Positions 1-8,931 of a stretch of DNA of 64,000 bases are shown here, piece by piece; the stretch's first letter is position 1, and each line of letters begins with the position of its first letter. A model generated the notes under the pieces. The model did no database searches and was not told the origin of the DNA. It worked only from the letters and a program-made list of their open reading frames with translations. Origin of the DNA: an uncultured Alphaproteobacteria bacterium (GTDB lineage Bacteria > Pseudomonadota > Alphaproteobacteria > CAAGCB01 > CAG-977); NCBI GenBank assembly GCA_934277945.1, contig CAKQWA010000002.1, positions 62,001-126,000 of the forward strand, read 5' to 3'. The translations under genes and the position numbers were made by a program.

Positions 1-814
1 CATCGCCGTCAACTGCGCCGCCATTCCGGAAAATCTGCTGGAATCCGAATTGTTCGGATACGAAAAAGGCGCGTTCACGGGCGCGGTTTCCCGCCGCATC
101 GGGAAATTCGAGGAAGCGAACGGCGGCACGCTTTTGCTGGACGAAATCAGCGAAATGGACATCCGGCTGCAAGCCAAACTTCTGCGCGCGATTCAGGAAC
201 ACGAAATCGACCGCATCGGCGGCAAAGCGCCCGTCAAGGTCGACGTGCGCATTTTGGCGACGTCAAACCGCAATATGCGCGAAGAAGTCGACAACAAGCG
301 TTTCCGCGAAGATTTGTATTTCCGCCTGAACGTCGTCACGCTTGCCATTCCGCCGTTGCGCGACCGCAAGGACGACATTGCGCCGCTGGCGGATTTCTTC
401 ATTAAAAAGTATTCCGATTTGAACGACCTGCCCGAAAAGCCCCTGTCCGCGCAGGCGCGCCAAAAATTGCTGGCGTACAACTGGCGCGGCAACGTGCGCG
501 AACTGGAAAACACGATGCACCGCGCGGTCTTGATGGCGGTCGGCGACAGCATTTCCGAAGACGCGATTATCCTGACGGAAAGCATGGAAGCGTCCGAAAG
601 CGCGAAAAACGGCGGAAACGGGGACGATTTTGTCGGCAGGACGGTCGCGGACGTCGAAAAGAATCTGATTATCAACACGTTGAAGCACACGCTGGGCAAC
701 CGCACGCACGCGGCGAACATTCTGGGCATTTCCATTCGCACCCTGCGCAACAAATTGAAACAGTACATGGAAGAAGGCGAAAACGTGCCGCCCGCCCCGA
801 ACGATTTTTCATAA
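1..814 (+). CDS. flbD: Sigma-54-dependent flagellar regulator FlbD (3' part)
   Basis: The gene runs off the left edge, and the reading frame is open from base 2. It is the C-terminal part of an NtrC-family activator that remodels sigma-54 RNA polymerase using ATP. The sigma-54 contact loop GAFTGA lies at nt 68-85 and the Walker B LLLDE at 131-145. A sensor-I stretch (ATSNRN) follows, and a Fis-type helix-turn-helix sits at about nt 640-770 (the sequence GNRTHAANILGIS is typical of FlbD). The receiver or N-terminal domain is outside the window. In Caulobacter and relatives FlbD drives class III/IV flagellar genes. Its place 10 bp before flhA supports FlbD rather than another NtrC protein. Confidence 0.88.
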   Translation, partial: IAVNCAAIPENLLESELFGYEKGAFTGAVSRRIGKFEEANGGTLLLDEISEMDIRLQAKLLRAIQEHEIDRIGGKAPVKVDVRILATSNRNMREEVDNKRFREDLYFRLNVVTLAIPPLRDRKDDIAPLADFFIKKYSDLNDLPEKPLSAQARQKLLAYNWRGNVRELENTMHRAVLMAVGDSISEDAIILTESMEASESAKNGGNGDDFVGRTVADVEKNLIINTLKHTLGNRTHAANILGISIRTLRNKLKQYMEEGENVPPAPNDFS

Positions 815-824
815 CCCGTAACGG

Positions 825-2945
825 ATGACACCGATGGCACAGGCTCCCGTTCCGACTTCAAAAACCTCCGCGGACATTCGCCAGAGTTTTTCCATGCTGG
901 CGAAGCGGTCGGACATCGCCTTGGCTTTGGGCATCGTTTTGATGCTCGTGTTTTTGATTCTGCCTTTGCCGACGTGGTTGCTGGACGTGGCTCTGGCGTT
1001 ATCAATCACGTTTTCGGTGCTGGTGCTGATGACGTCGATTTTCATTGAAAAACCGCTTCAATTCACGTCTTTCCCGCTGATTTTGCTGATTTCGACGGTG
1101 TACAGGCTGGCGTTGAACCTGTCTTCCACGCGCTTGATTTTGTCGAACGGCGACAAGGGCGTCGACGCGGCGGGCAAGGTCATCGCGGCGTTCGGCGGCT
1201 TTATCATGAGCGGCAATTTCATCATCGGGGTGATTGTGTTCGCCATTTTGGTTTTGGTGAACTTCATGGTCATCACCAAAGGTTCGGGGCGCATCGCGGA
1301 AGTCGCGGCGCGTTTCGCTTTGGACGCCATGCCCGGCAAGCAAATGGCGATTGACGCGGACTTGTCTTCCGGCTTAATTGACGATGCGGAAGCGCGCAAA
1401 CGCCGCGACGAACTGTCGCAGGAATCCAGTTTTTACGGCGCGATGGACGGTGCGTCGAAATTCGTGCGCGGGGACGCGATCGCCGGCTTGATCATTACGG
1501 CGATCAACATCATCGCGGGCGTGATTATCGGCGTCGTCGACAAGAACATGGATTTCATGAAAGCCGCCGACACCTATATGCGCCTGACGGTCGGCGACGG
1601 TCTGGTGTCGCAGGTTCCCGCGCTGATTATCTCTGTCGCCGCCGGTATCATGGTGTCGAAAGCGGGCATTTCGGGCGGCACGGAAAAAGTCCTGTTCGGG
1701 CAGTTGTCGCATTATCCGAAATCGCTCGGCATGACGGCTTTTCTGTCGTTCATGCTCGCCATTACGCCGGGGACGCCCGCCGTGCCGTTCATGATGTTGA
1801 GCGTCATTTCGGGCGCGACCGCGTGGCTGTTGGACAAGACGGAAAAAGAGCGCGAAAAAAAGCGTCTGGAAGCCGAAAAGGAGGAAGCCGACGCGCCGCC
1901 GCCCATTTCCGAAGAACCGATCACGAAAGTGCTGAAAATGGACGCCGTGCGCTTGGAACTCGGATACAGCCTTTTGTCGCTGATTAACGAATCGTCTAAC
2001 CGCCGCCTGACCGACCAGATTAAAGCCCTGCGGCGCAATCTGGCGTTGGAAATGGGCTTCATCATGCCGTCGGTGCGTATTCAGGACAATATGCAACTCG
2101 CGCCGAACACATACGTCGTTTACATCAAGGAAACCGAAGCCGGACAAGGCGATTTGCGCCCGAATATGCTTCTTGTCATGGATCCGCGCGGCGAGGAAAT
2201 CACGCTGAAAGGCGAAAAAACGAAAGAACCCACGTTCGGACTGCCGGCGATGTGGATTGACGTTTCCGAACGCGAGGACGCGATGTTCCGAGGCTACACG
2301 GTCGTCGACCCGCCGACGATCATCACGACGCACATCACCGAACTGGTCAAGGCGAACATGTCGGAGTTGTTGAGTTTCACCGAAACGCAAAAACTGCTGG
2401 ACGAACTGGACAAAGACCAGAAAAAACTGGTGGACGAAATCATCCCCAAGCGCATCACGGTCAGCAACTTGCAGCGCATTTTGCAAAATCTGCTTCAAGA
2501 GCGCATTTCAATCCGCGACCTGCCGACCATTTTGGAGGGCGTCGCCGAAGCGTGCACGGTCACGTCGTCCCTGTTGTTGATTACGGAACACGTCCGCTCC
2601 CGTCTGGCGCGCCAGATTTGCGAAGCGAACAAAGGTCCCGACGGCGCGATTCCGTTCGTCATCCTGTCGGGCGAATGGGAACAGGCTTTTGCGGAATCCC
2701 TTGCCGGTTCGGGCGAAGAAAAATCTTTGGCGATGCCGCCGTCGCAGTTGCAGCGCTTCTTCACGCGCTTGCGGCAGGTTTATGAAGAATTGGGCGCGAA
2801 AGGCGAATCCCCCGTCCTGCTGACGTCGGCGGGCATCCGTCCGTATGTGCGCTCCGCCATTGAAAGATACCGCCCGTCGACCGTCGTCATGTCGCAGGCG
2901 GAAATCCACCCCAAAGCGAAAATCCGTTCGCTCGGTCAGTTGTAA
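825..2945 (+). CDS. flhA: Flagellar export apparatus protein FlhA
   Basis: FlhA forms the nonameric export gate of the flagellar type III secretion system in the inner membrane. The 706-residue length is normal. The N-terminal half (residues about 30-330) carries the hydrophobic segments. The FHIPEP-family signature RLALNLSSTRLIL is at residues 94-106, and the conserved cytoplasmic loop MPGKQMAIDADLSSG follows. From about residue 350 the protein is the soluble cargo- and chaperone-docking domain, after a charged Lys/Glu linker. The ATG at 825 is preceded by a weak purine stretch; a second ATG at 834 is possible. It is followed after 12 bp by flhF. Confidence 0.96.
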   Translation: MTPMAQAPVPTSKTSADIRQSFSMLAKRSDIALALGIVLMLVFLILPLPTWLLDVALALSITFSVLVLMTSIFIEKPLQFTSFPLILLISTVYRLALNLSSTRLILSNGDKGVDAAGKVIAAFGGFIMSGNFIIGVIVFAILVLVNFMVITKGSGRIAEVAARFALDAMPGKQMAIDADLSSGLIDDAEARKRRDELSQESSFYGAMDGASKFVRGDAIAGLIITAINIIAGVIIGVVDKNMDFMKAADTYMRLTVGDGLVSQVPALIISVAAGIMVSKAGISGGTEKVLFGQLSHYPKSLGMTAFLSFMLAITPGTPAVPFMMLSVISGATAWLLDKTEKEREKKRLEAEKEEADAPPPISEEPITKVLKMDAVRLELGYSLLSLINESSNRRLTDQIKALRRNLALEMGFIMPSVRIQDNMQLAPNTYVVYIKETEAGQGDLRPNMLLVMDPRGEEITLKGEKTKEPTFGLPAMWIDVSEREDAMFRGYTVVDPPTIITTHITELVKANMSELLSFTETQKLLDELDKDQKKLVDEIIPKRITVSNLQRILQNLLQERISIRDLPTILEGVAEACTVTSSLLLITEHVRSRLARQICEANKGPDGAIPFVILSGEWEQAFAESLAGSGEEKSLAMPPSQLQRFFTRLRQVYEELGAKGESPVLLTSAGIRPYVRSAIERYRPSTVVMSQAEIHPKAKIRSLGQL

Positions 2946-2957
2946 GGAGGCGTTTGA

Positions 2958-3929
2958 ATGAAAATAAAGACCTACATCGCGCCGACCATGTCAGAAGCCA
3001 TGGATTTAATCCGTCGCGAATTGGGCGAAAACGCCATCATCGTTTCCACGCAACGCTTGGGCGCGGGCGGCGGCGTGCGCTTGACGGCGGCGATCGAGGA
3101 AGACGCTTACAAAGAACCCGAAGAATTTTCGTTCGACGAGGAACAGCCCGAATCCGAACTGCACGAAACCGTCCGCAAAACGCTGGAATACCACGCTTTG
3201 CCGCCGGCGCTGATTGAACGGATTTTGATGTACGTTCACGAATCCAAAAAGAAAGACGCGCTTGTCGCGTTCGCGGCGGCTTTGGACACCGTTTTTTCGT
3301 TCCACCCCCTGCCCGAAGAAAAGGGCGGCGCGTTCATGCTGGTCGGCGCGTCGGGAAGCGGCAAAACGGTCACGACGGCGAAACTGGCGACAAGAGCCTG
3401 CCTGTCGAATAAAAAAGTCGGCATCATCGCGGCGGATTCCGTGCGCGCGGGCGCGGTCGAGCAACTGGTCGCCTTTACGAACATTTTGAACGTGACGCTG
3501 TTAAAAGCGCGCTCCGCCGACAATCTGCGCGCCCATTTAAAGACTTTGCGCCGTTCGTGCGACACGATTCTCATCGACATGCCGGGGCTGAACCCGTTTT
3601 CCGACGACGACATGACTTATTTGTCCGACTATGCGGACGTGTCGAACGCCGTTCCCGTTTTAATCATGCCGGCGGGGGTCGATCCGTACGAATCGGCGGA
3701 AGCGGCGGAAGCGTTCGCGCAAGCGGGAGTGACGCACCTGCTTGCCACGAAACTGGATGCGGCGCGGCGGTTCGGCGGTGTTCTCGCCGCGGCGAAAGCG
3801 GGCCGTCTGACCGTCACCGAAGCGTCCATGAGCGCGAATGTCACGCGCGGATTGTCCCCCGTGAATGCCGTTTCCCTGGCGCGACTGCTTTTGAACAGCG
3901 CCGACGAAACCGCGGAATACAAGGAATAA
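2958..3929 (+). CDS. flhF: Flagellar SRP-like GTPase FlhF
   Basis: FlhF is a GTPase of the SRP family that marks the cell pole for flagellar assembly. The P-loop GASGSGKT is at residues 130-137, the switch DMPG at 207-210 and the base-recognition TKLD at 264-267. The N-terminal 100 residues are the variable basic/acidic B region, beginning MKIKTYIAPTMSEAM as is usual for FlhF. At 323 residues it is on the short side. A strong ribosome binding site (AAGGAGG at about 2944-2950) precedes the ATG. The gene lies between flhA and flhG, the common order in polarly flagellated proteobacteria. Confidence 0.93.
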   Translation: MKIKTYIAPTMSEAMDLIRRELGENAIIVSTQRLGAGGGVRLTAAIEEDAYKEPEEFSFDEEQPESELHETVRKTLEYHALPPALIERILMYVHESKKKDALVAFAAALDTVFSFHPLPEEKGGAFMLVGASGSGKTVTTAKLATRACLSNKKVGIIAADSVRAGAVEQLVAFTNILNVTLLKARSADNLRAHLKTLRRSCDTILIDMPGLNPFSDDDMTYLSDYADVSNAVPVLIMPAGVDPYESAEAAEAFAQAGVTHLLATKLDAARRFGGVLAAAKAGRLTVTEASMSANVTRGLSPVNAVSLARLLLNSADETAEYKE

Positions 3930-3933
3930 TGCC

Positions 3934-4749
3934 ATGAATACACCCTCTTTGAAAGAAAACACCACGCTGACAATGGCAATGCGCAAGACAGGCGCGGCGC
4001 AGGCGAAAAACATGATTGCCGTCGCTTCGGGCAAAGGCGGGGTCGGCAAGACTTGGTTTTCCATTACGCTGGCGCACGCTTTGGCGCGGCAGGGACTGAA
4101 AACGCTGTTGTTCGACGGCGATTTGGGACTGGCGAACGTTGATATTCAACTCGGACTGATGCCGAATTACGATTTGGGAAGCGTCCTGACGGGAAAAATC
4201 ACGCTGAATCAAGCCGTGTGTCATTACGCAGAGGGAAATTTCGACGTGATTGCGGGGCGTTCCGGCTCCGGTTCGCTGGCGACCGCGCCGATCAGCAAAC
4301 TGCAACTGATTAACGAGGATTTGCACATTCTGGCAAGCCGCTACGACCGCGTCATCGTCGATTTGGGCGCGGGCGTCGACCGTTCGGTGCGCCTGTTCGC
4401 CGCGTCCGCCGCAACGCTGGTCATCGTCTGCACGGACGAACCGACGTCGCTGACCGACGCGTACGCGTTCATCAAGACAATCTGTATGTCGCAACATTGC
4501 CCGAACATTAAAATCGTCGTCAATTCGGCGAATTCCGCGCGCGAGGGCGAACGCACATACGCAACATTGCTGAAAGCGTGTCAGGGATTCTTGCGCATTT
4601 CTCCGGCTTTGGCGGGCATCATCCGCCGCGACACGCGCGTGCGCGACGCGATACGCAATCAAACGCCTTTGCTGACGCGGCATCCGACGACGGAAGCGGC
4701 GGAAGACGCTCTGACGGTCGCCGCGCGGCTGAACAAAGAACTGTTGTAA
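3934..4749 (+). CDS. flhG: MinD-like ATPase FlhG (FleN), flagellar number control
   Basis: This is a deviant Walker A ATPase of the MinD/ParA group, with GKGGVGKT at residues 33-40 and the switch regions DGDLGLANVD and DLGAGVD. FlhG antagonises FlhF and limits the number of polar flagella. The 271-residue length is normal. It starts 4 bp after the flhF stop codon, so the two are probably co-translated. The N-terminal 25 residues before the P-loop form a short tail. No separate membrane-targeting helix was resolved by eye at the C terminus, which ends in a stretch of Ala/Leu/Glu residues. Confidence 0.92.
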   Translation: MNTPSLKENTTLTMAMRKTGAAQAKNMIAVASGKGGVGKTWFSITLAHALARQGLKTLLFDGDLGLANVDIQLGLMPNYDLGSVLTGKITLNQAVCHYAEGNFDVIAGRSGSGSLATAPISKLQLINEDLHILASRYDRVIVDLGAGVDRSVRLFAASAATLVIVCTDEPTSLTDAYAFIKTICMSQHCPNIKIVVNSANSAREGERTYATLLKACQGFLRISPALAGIIRRDTRVRDAIRNQTPLLTRHPTTEAAEDALTVAARLNKELL

Positions 4750-4761
4750 CGGGAGCGGGTG

Positions 4762-6699
4762 ATGAGCGATTCCGTCTTAATGCCGCAAACGCCCCCCGCC
4801 CTGTTTTCCGCTTTTGCGACAAACGCCGCGCCGCTGGTGCTGACGGACGTTCCCGCCGAATTGACCCGCCTGCCCGCCGGAACGGTTTTGACCGCCGACG
4901 TCGTCGCTTATACCGACACGCAAAACGCCTGCGTTTTAAACGTTGCGCTTCCCGACGGCTCGACGGTCGCCTTTCAGACAAACGCCGCCTTTCCGGAATC
5001 CGCCGGCAACACGGTTTCCTTTAAAATCCTGCCGAACGAAGCCGCGCCCGACACGCTGACCGTGCGCCTGATACCCCCGAAAACGCCGGACGGCGCGCCG
5101 CAAGCGCAAATCCCCGTTTCAGCCGCCGCGTCCGACGTCGTCGTGCAGAACGCTCCCGTCGTCAGCGGACGGATTTTGCAAAACATTCCGCCGCAACTGG
5201 ATTTATCCCTGTTCGAGCCGCCCGCGCCCGATTCTTTACCCAAAGGCGCGCAACTGGAATTGCGCCTGATTGCCATCGAGCCGCCCGCCGCGCGCCCCCA
5301 GGCCGCCGCACAGCCCGTTTTATCGCCGAATACGCCCGCTTCCGCAACCGCGCGCCCCGCCGATAGCGCGCTGAAAGCCGTTTTGCCGCAACCCGCGCCG
5401 ACGCCGGAAACCGATGCGCCCGTTTCAGCCGCTTTTGCCCCGCAACCGCCCGCGCCGACGCTTGAAAATCCCCCGCAAATTGCCGTTTTGCCGATGACTC
5501 CGGAAGCAACGCCGTCCGAAGCGGCCGGTCAAACAACCGCTCAAACAATCGCGCCGCCCGCAACGCCCGCGCTTTCCGCGTCCGAGATTCCCGCGCCGTC
5601 AATCATGCCCGTGCTGAAAGAAAGCGCGCCGCTTGACGCTCCTTTGCCGCCGCAACAGGCAAATCCGGCGCAAACGACGCCACAGGCTCAAACCGCGCCC
5701 GCCGCTTCTCAATCTTTTGCGCCCGCTTTGCCCTCGTCCGACTTTTCTCCCGTTTCCGCCCTGCCGGACGCGCCCGAAAACGCCGCTTCGACGCAACCCG
5801 CAACTTCCGGAAAGACCGCGTCCGTTCCGTCGGAAATCAAGGGCGTGTTCGTTCAGCCCAAAGCGTCCGAGCCGCCGATGATTGTTTCCGGCGCGGGCGT
5901 TATCGCCCTGAACGAAAAAATTTCCGTGCCGCATTTATCGACGCTGACGCTGAAAATCGTTTCTTTAACGCCGCCCGAAATCCCCGTACCCGATTTTTCG
6001 CCCGCGCAAGAAAACACGTCGCCGTGGAACGTCTTGAACGAAGCGATTTCCGCGCTGGAACAGGTTGACGCGCCCGCCGTCGACGCGCTGAAAGCCGTCT
6101 TGGTGCAGACCGGCAACAAAATGCCCGCCCTGATGCTGAATTATCTGAACGCCGTCAACGCGGGGGCGGACGTGCGCGCGTGGCTGGGCGACGCGAACGT
6201 GCGCGCGCTGGAATCTTTGGGCAAGCGCGGGCAAGCCGTGTTAAAGCAGTTGGAAAAGGAATTTTCATCCGGCGCGAAAAAGATGACGGACGGAAAATCC
6301 GTCTGGAAAGGCTACGACATTCCGTTCATGACGGGAACGGCGGTCGAACCCGTGTCGCTGTATTTGCAACAATCGTCCGAAGCGTTGGAGGAGCGCGCGA
6401 AAAACAAGCCCGCGCCCGTGACCGCCGTGCGCTTTGTGCTGGATTTGAATTTGACGAAACTGGGGCGCGTGCAGTTGGAAGGCTTGTCGCAACGCGCCAA
6501 ACGCTCTTTCAATCTGAACATCCGCCACGCCTATCCGTTCGACGCGTCGTTTGAAGACCGCGTCCGCGCGCTGTTTACGAAAACTTTGGACGCGCTGAAC
6601 TACACGGGGGTCGTCGCCCTGAAACGCACGGACGAGTTCATTGAAATCAAAGAGGAGCGCTCCGCGCCCGCCGCTTCGGACGGCGGATTATGGGCGTAA
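4762..6699 (+). CDS. FliK-like flagellar hook-length control protein
   Basis: The protein is about 645 residues. Residues 90-370 are very rich in Pro, Ala and Gln and look unstructured. The last 100 residues form a folded domain in which the stretch VRFVLDLNLTKLGRVQLEGL resembles the C-terminal domain of FliK (Flg_hook). FliK measures hook length and switches export substrates through FlhB. The gene sits 12 bp after flhG in the same transcription unit. A GTG at 4759 directly before the ATG is an alternative start; the ATG at 4762 has the better spacing from GGGAGC. The family call rests on the C-terminal domain and context, not on the linker. Confidence 0.72.
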   Translation: MSDSVLMPQTPPALFSAFATNAAPLVLTDVPAELTRLPAGTVLTADVVAYTDTQNACVLNVALPDGSTVAFQTNAAFPESAGNTVSFKILPNEAAPDTLTVRLIPPKTPDGAPQAQIPVSAAASDVVVQNAPVVSGRILQNIPPQLDLSLFEPPAPDSLPKGAQLELRLIAIEPPAARPQAAAQPVLSPNTPASATARPADSALKAVLPQPAPTPETDAPVSAAFAPQPPAPTLENPPQIAVLPMTPEATPSEAAGQTTAQTIAPPATPALSASEIPAPSIMPVLKESAPLDAPLPPQQANPAQTTPQAQTAPAASQSFAPALPSSDFSPVSALPDAPENAASTQPATSGKTASVPSEIKGVFVQPKASEPPMIVSGAGVIALNEKISVPHLSTLTLKIVSLTPPEIPVPDFSPAQENTSPWNVLNEAISALEQVDAPAVDALKAVLVQTGNKMPALMLNYLNAVNAGADVRAWLGDANVRALESLGKRGQAVLKQLEKEFSSGAKKMTDGKSVWKGYDIPFMTGTAVEPVSLYLQQSSEALEERAKNKPAPVTAVRFVLDLNLTKLGRVQLEGLSQRAKRSFNLNIRHAYPFDASFEDRVRALFTKTLDALNYTGVVALKRTDEFIEIKEERSAPAASDGGLWA

Positions 6700-6736
6700 G
6701 GATATTTATACAAGCGGTAAAAAATACGATTGTTTA

Positions 6737-6763
6737 AAACAACCGCAAGTTGTTTCGTTTTTA
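6737..6763 (+). terminator. Rho-independent terminator of the flagellar operon
   Basis: A stem AAACAAC / GTTGTTT with a five-base CGCAA loop is followed by CGTTTTTATTTT. It lies 37 bp after the FliK-like gene. Confidence 0.75.
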
Positions 6764-7020
6764 TTTTAGACTCAAAGGCTGTAATTTAACCTTTTGTTCT
6801 TATTTCATTCTTTTCGGCTATAAAAAAAATGATGCGACTCGTTGATTCTCTTGATGATTCAAAAAACCGTCATTTTCCGCCGTGTTCGAGTCGTTTTTGC
6901 GAATCCGGCACGGCGCGCTTTGTCAAAAAAAAGATTCGTTAACGATTTTTTTACTGGATTAGCCGAGTCGTTCTTATATAGTGGTCTTTGTAAGACGTAT
7001 TAACAAAGGAACTTTTCTTC
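6764..7020. promoter_or_regulatory. AT-rich intergenic region with repeated GAGTCGTT boxes
   Basis: The gap between the flagellar terminator and the next gene is clearly more AT-rich than the flanks and has no convincing ORF. The octamer GAGTCGTT occurs at about 6887 and 6965 on the plus strand, and the related GCGACTCGTT at about 6834. A TATA-rich stretch (TATATAGT, about 6976) lies about 45 bp before the small gene at 7021 and could be its -10 region, with no clear -35. The boxes may be operator sites; this is an inference. Confidence 0.35.
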
Positions 7021-7242
7021 ATGACCACCCTTGCCGCGAAAACGAAAATCATCCCGTTGGCGATTGACGAATCCCTGTTTGAAACCATCAAAATCCATGC
7101 GCAGCAGGAAGGGGAATCCTTGGAAGAATTCATCTTGAACCGCCTGCACGATTCCGTCGACGCTTGGACGGATTACTGCGACGCGGTGTCTTTGTTAAAC
7201 GAAGAAGAAGAAGCGCATTTCCACCTGCGCGTCACGGGCTAG
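7021..7242 (+). CDS. Small ribbon-helix-helix-type protein
   Basis: A 73-residue acidic protein. Residues 11-50 follow the ribbon-helix-helix pattern: a short strand (IIPLAIDE), a helix (LFETIKIHAQQEG), a turn, and a second helix (SLEEFILNRL). This is followed by a WTDY...EEEE tail, as in small antitoxin-like proteins of the DUF6290 type. Such proteins are dimeric DNA binders, often autoregulatory antitoxins. No toxin gene lies next to it: upstream is the AT-rich region and downstream is a convergent gene overlapping by 4 bp. It could therefore be an orphan regulator. The start is set by AAAGGAAC upstream. Confidence 0.6.
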   Translation: MTTLAAKTKIIPLAIDESLFETIKIHAQQEGESLEEFILNRLHDSVDAWTDYCDAVSLLNEEEEAHFHLRVTG

Positions 7243-8924
7243 GATTTTTTATTCAAAAGGGCTTCCAGCGCCGCCAAATCCGTTTCCGCGTCGGGCGCGA
7301 AATCGACCTGTTCGGAAAACGACGACCAATCCCCCTGCGTGTTGATGTCCGTCACGGCGAAAACATCGTCAAGTTCCATTTCAAACAAATAGTCCGAATG
7401 TTCCATCAGCACGGGCGACCAATGCGAATCTTCGGGGACGATTTTAAACGCGGGGAACAAATCGCGCGCCCACAGCACAGGGTTGTAGCGCACTTTATTA
7501 AACACCGGCACGCACACTTTTCTTTTTTCGGCGGGGTTGAACCCGTCGATCATCGCGTCAATGTATTCTTCCGTGAAAGCGGGCATATCCGCCGGCAGAA
7601 CCAGCGCGCCCGCGACGTCCGCCGGCATCATCGACAGCCCCAGACGCGCGGAACTCAACACGCCGGAAGCGTAATCCGTGTTGCGCACCGTTTTCACGTC
7701 GTAATCTTTCAGCCGGCGTTCGATAATCTGCGCCTGATGCCCCGTCACGACGTAAACGTAATCCGCTTTGGAAGCCAGCGCGTTGCGCACCGTCTGCTCG
7801 ATGACCGTCACGCCGCCCAGCGATTGCAGAAGTTTGTTCTGCCCCATCATGCGCCTTGAAGACCCCGCCGCCAAAATCAGCACGGCGATTTTATTCGCCT
7901 TGTCAAGCGCGCCGACCGCGACGCTGTTTTTTTCCTGTTCGGGCGTAATGAATTGAATCGAACGCTGCAAGGACAGGCTGTTTTGCGCCAAAGACGGCAA
8001 AAGCGACGCGTCCGGCATCGTGTCCGTCGCCAGAAAACGCAAAATGCGGTCGAAAGCGGGTGTGAACAAATCGCTTTCTTTCAAACCGATCAGCCGCGCG
8101 TCCTTTTTGTGCGCGAAAACGGCGGGCACGACGGGATCAAGCGGCAAGCCGAGGCGGTCAATGTCCGCGGCGCTTTCCTTGAACGCGACGGGAATGATGT
8201 CGTTGCGGTCGGCGGGCGCGGCAAAAGACAGGCACAAAACGTTGCGCGCGCCTTTTTCCAACGCGTTGCGCACGGCGTTTTCAATCTTGTCCTTGTTATG
8301 CGGGCAAGATTCAAAGGACGTGACTTGAAGCCCGCAAGTTTCCAGTTTTTTCAAAATCTTCGGGTCGATTTTCAGCGTCGGCTCCTCGCCCGCGTCAAGC
8401 GTGCGCACAACCGCCGTTTCGCGAAATTTGTACGGCGCGATTTTCAACAGCGCGCCCATGCCCGTGATTTTCGTCACCGCCTGCGCCAGCGTTTCGCCGT
8501 CCACGGCGGGCGAAATAATCCGCAATGTCGCAATCAGTTGATTTTTATAAACCGGCGTCAAAAGCGGCGCGGTCGCCAAGGAAATCTGCTCGCAATGTTC
8601 GTTAAAGCGGCTCAAACGCTCCGGCTGGCAGACGAAAACGCCGTCCGAGTCCGCGTAAATTTCGCTGTATCCGTTCTTGACGTTGACATAGCGGGTATAA
8701 TCGCCCGCCAGCGATTTCAACAGCATTTCCGCCGCCGTGTCCGCTTCGACGTCGCTCGGCTGCAAGCGCGCGCCGACGACGCTTTGAACGTCGTTGTAGC
8801 GCAGGACGGTCAAATCCTGCGCCGTCAATTCGTGTCCCTTGTCAAAGACCCTGTCCCCGCAAACGACGGGAAACGCCAGTTTGACGCCCAAAGCCTTGTA
8901 CAAGGGAAAATCGCCGAACTCCAT
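7239..8924 (-). CDS. Molybdopterin-binding domain / MobA-like nucleotidyltransferase fusion
   Basis: A 561-residue two-domain protein. Residues 346-540 form a MobA/MocA-type NTP transferase with the nucleotide-binding loop LAAGSSRRMMGQNKLL (351-366) and a PADMP metal-site motif. Residues 1-320 resemble the molybdopterin-binding (MoeA/MogA-like) half of fusion proteins known in alphaproteobacteria. MocA-type enzymes add CMP to molybdopterin for xanthine-oxidase-family enzymes. No molybdoenzyme gene is in the window, so the client is unknown. The tail overlaps the small RHH gene by 4 bp in convergent orientation. It starts 8 bp downstream of the AsmA-like gene on the same strand and is probably co-transcribed with it. 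Confidence 0.72.
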   Translation of the reverse strand: MEFGDFPLYKALGVKLAFPVVCGDRVFDKGHELTAQDLTVLRYNDVQSVVGARLQPSDVEADTAAEMLLKSLAGDYTRYVNVKNGYSEIYADSDGVFVCQPERLSRFNEHCEQISLATAPLLTPVYKNQLIATLRIISPAVDGETLAQAVTKITGMGALLKIAPYKFRETAVVRTLDAGEEPTLKIDPKILKKLETCGLQVTSFESCPHNKDKIENAVRNALEKGARNVLCLSFAAPADRNDIIPVAFKESAADIDRLGLPLDPVVPAVFAHKKDARLIGLKESDLFTPAFDRILRFLATDTMPDASLLPSLAQNSLSLQRSIQFITPEQEKNSVAVGALDKANKIAVLILAAGSSRRMMGQNKLLQSLGGVTVIEQTVRNALASKADYVYVVTGHQAQIIERRLKDYDVKTVRNTDYASGVLSSARLGLSMMPADVAGALVLPADMPAFTEEYIDAMIDGFNPAEKRKVCVPVFNKVRYNPVLWARDLFPAFKIVPEDSHWSPVLMEHSDYLFEMELDDVFAVTDINTQGDWSSFSEQVDFAPDAETDLAALEALLNKKS

Positions 8925-8931
8925 TTTGCGC

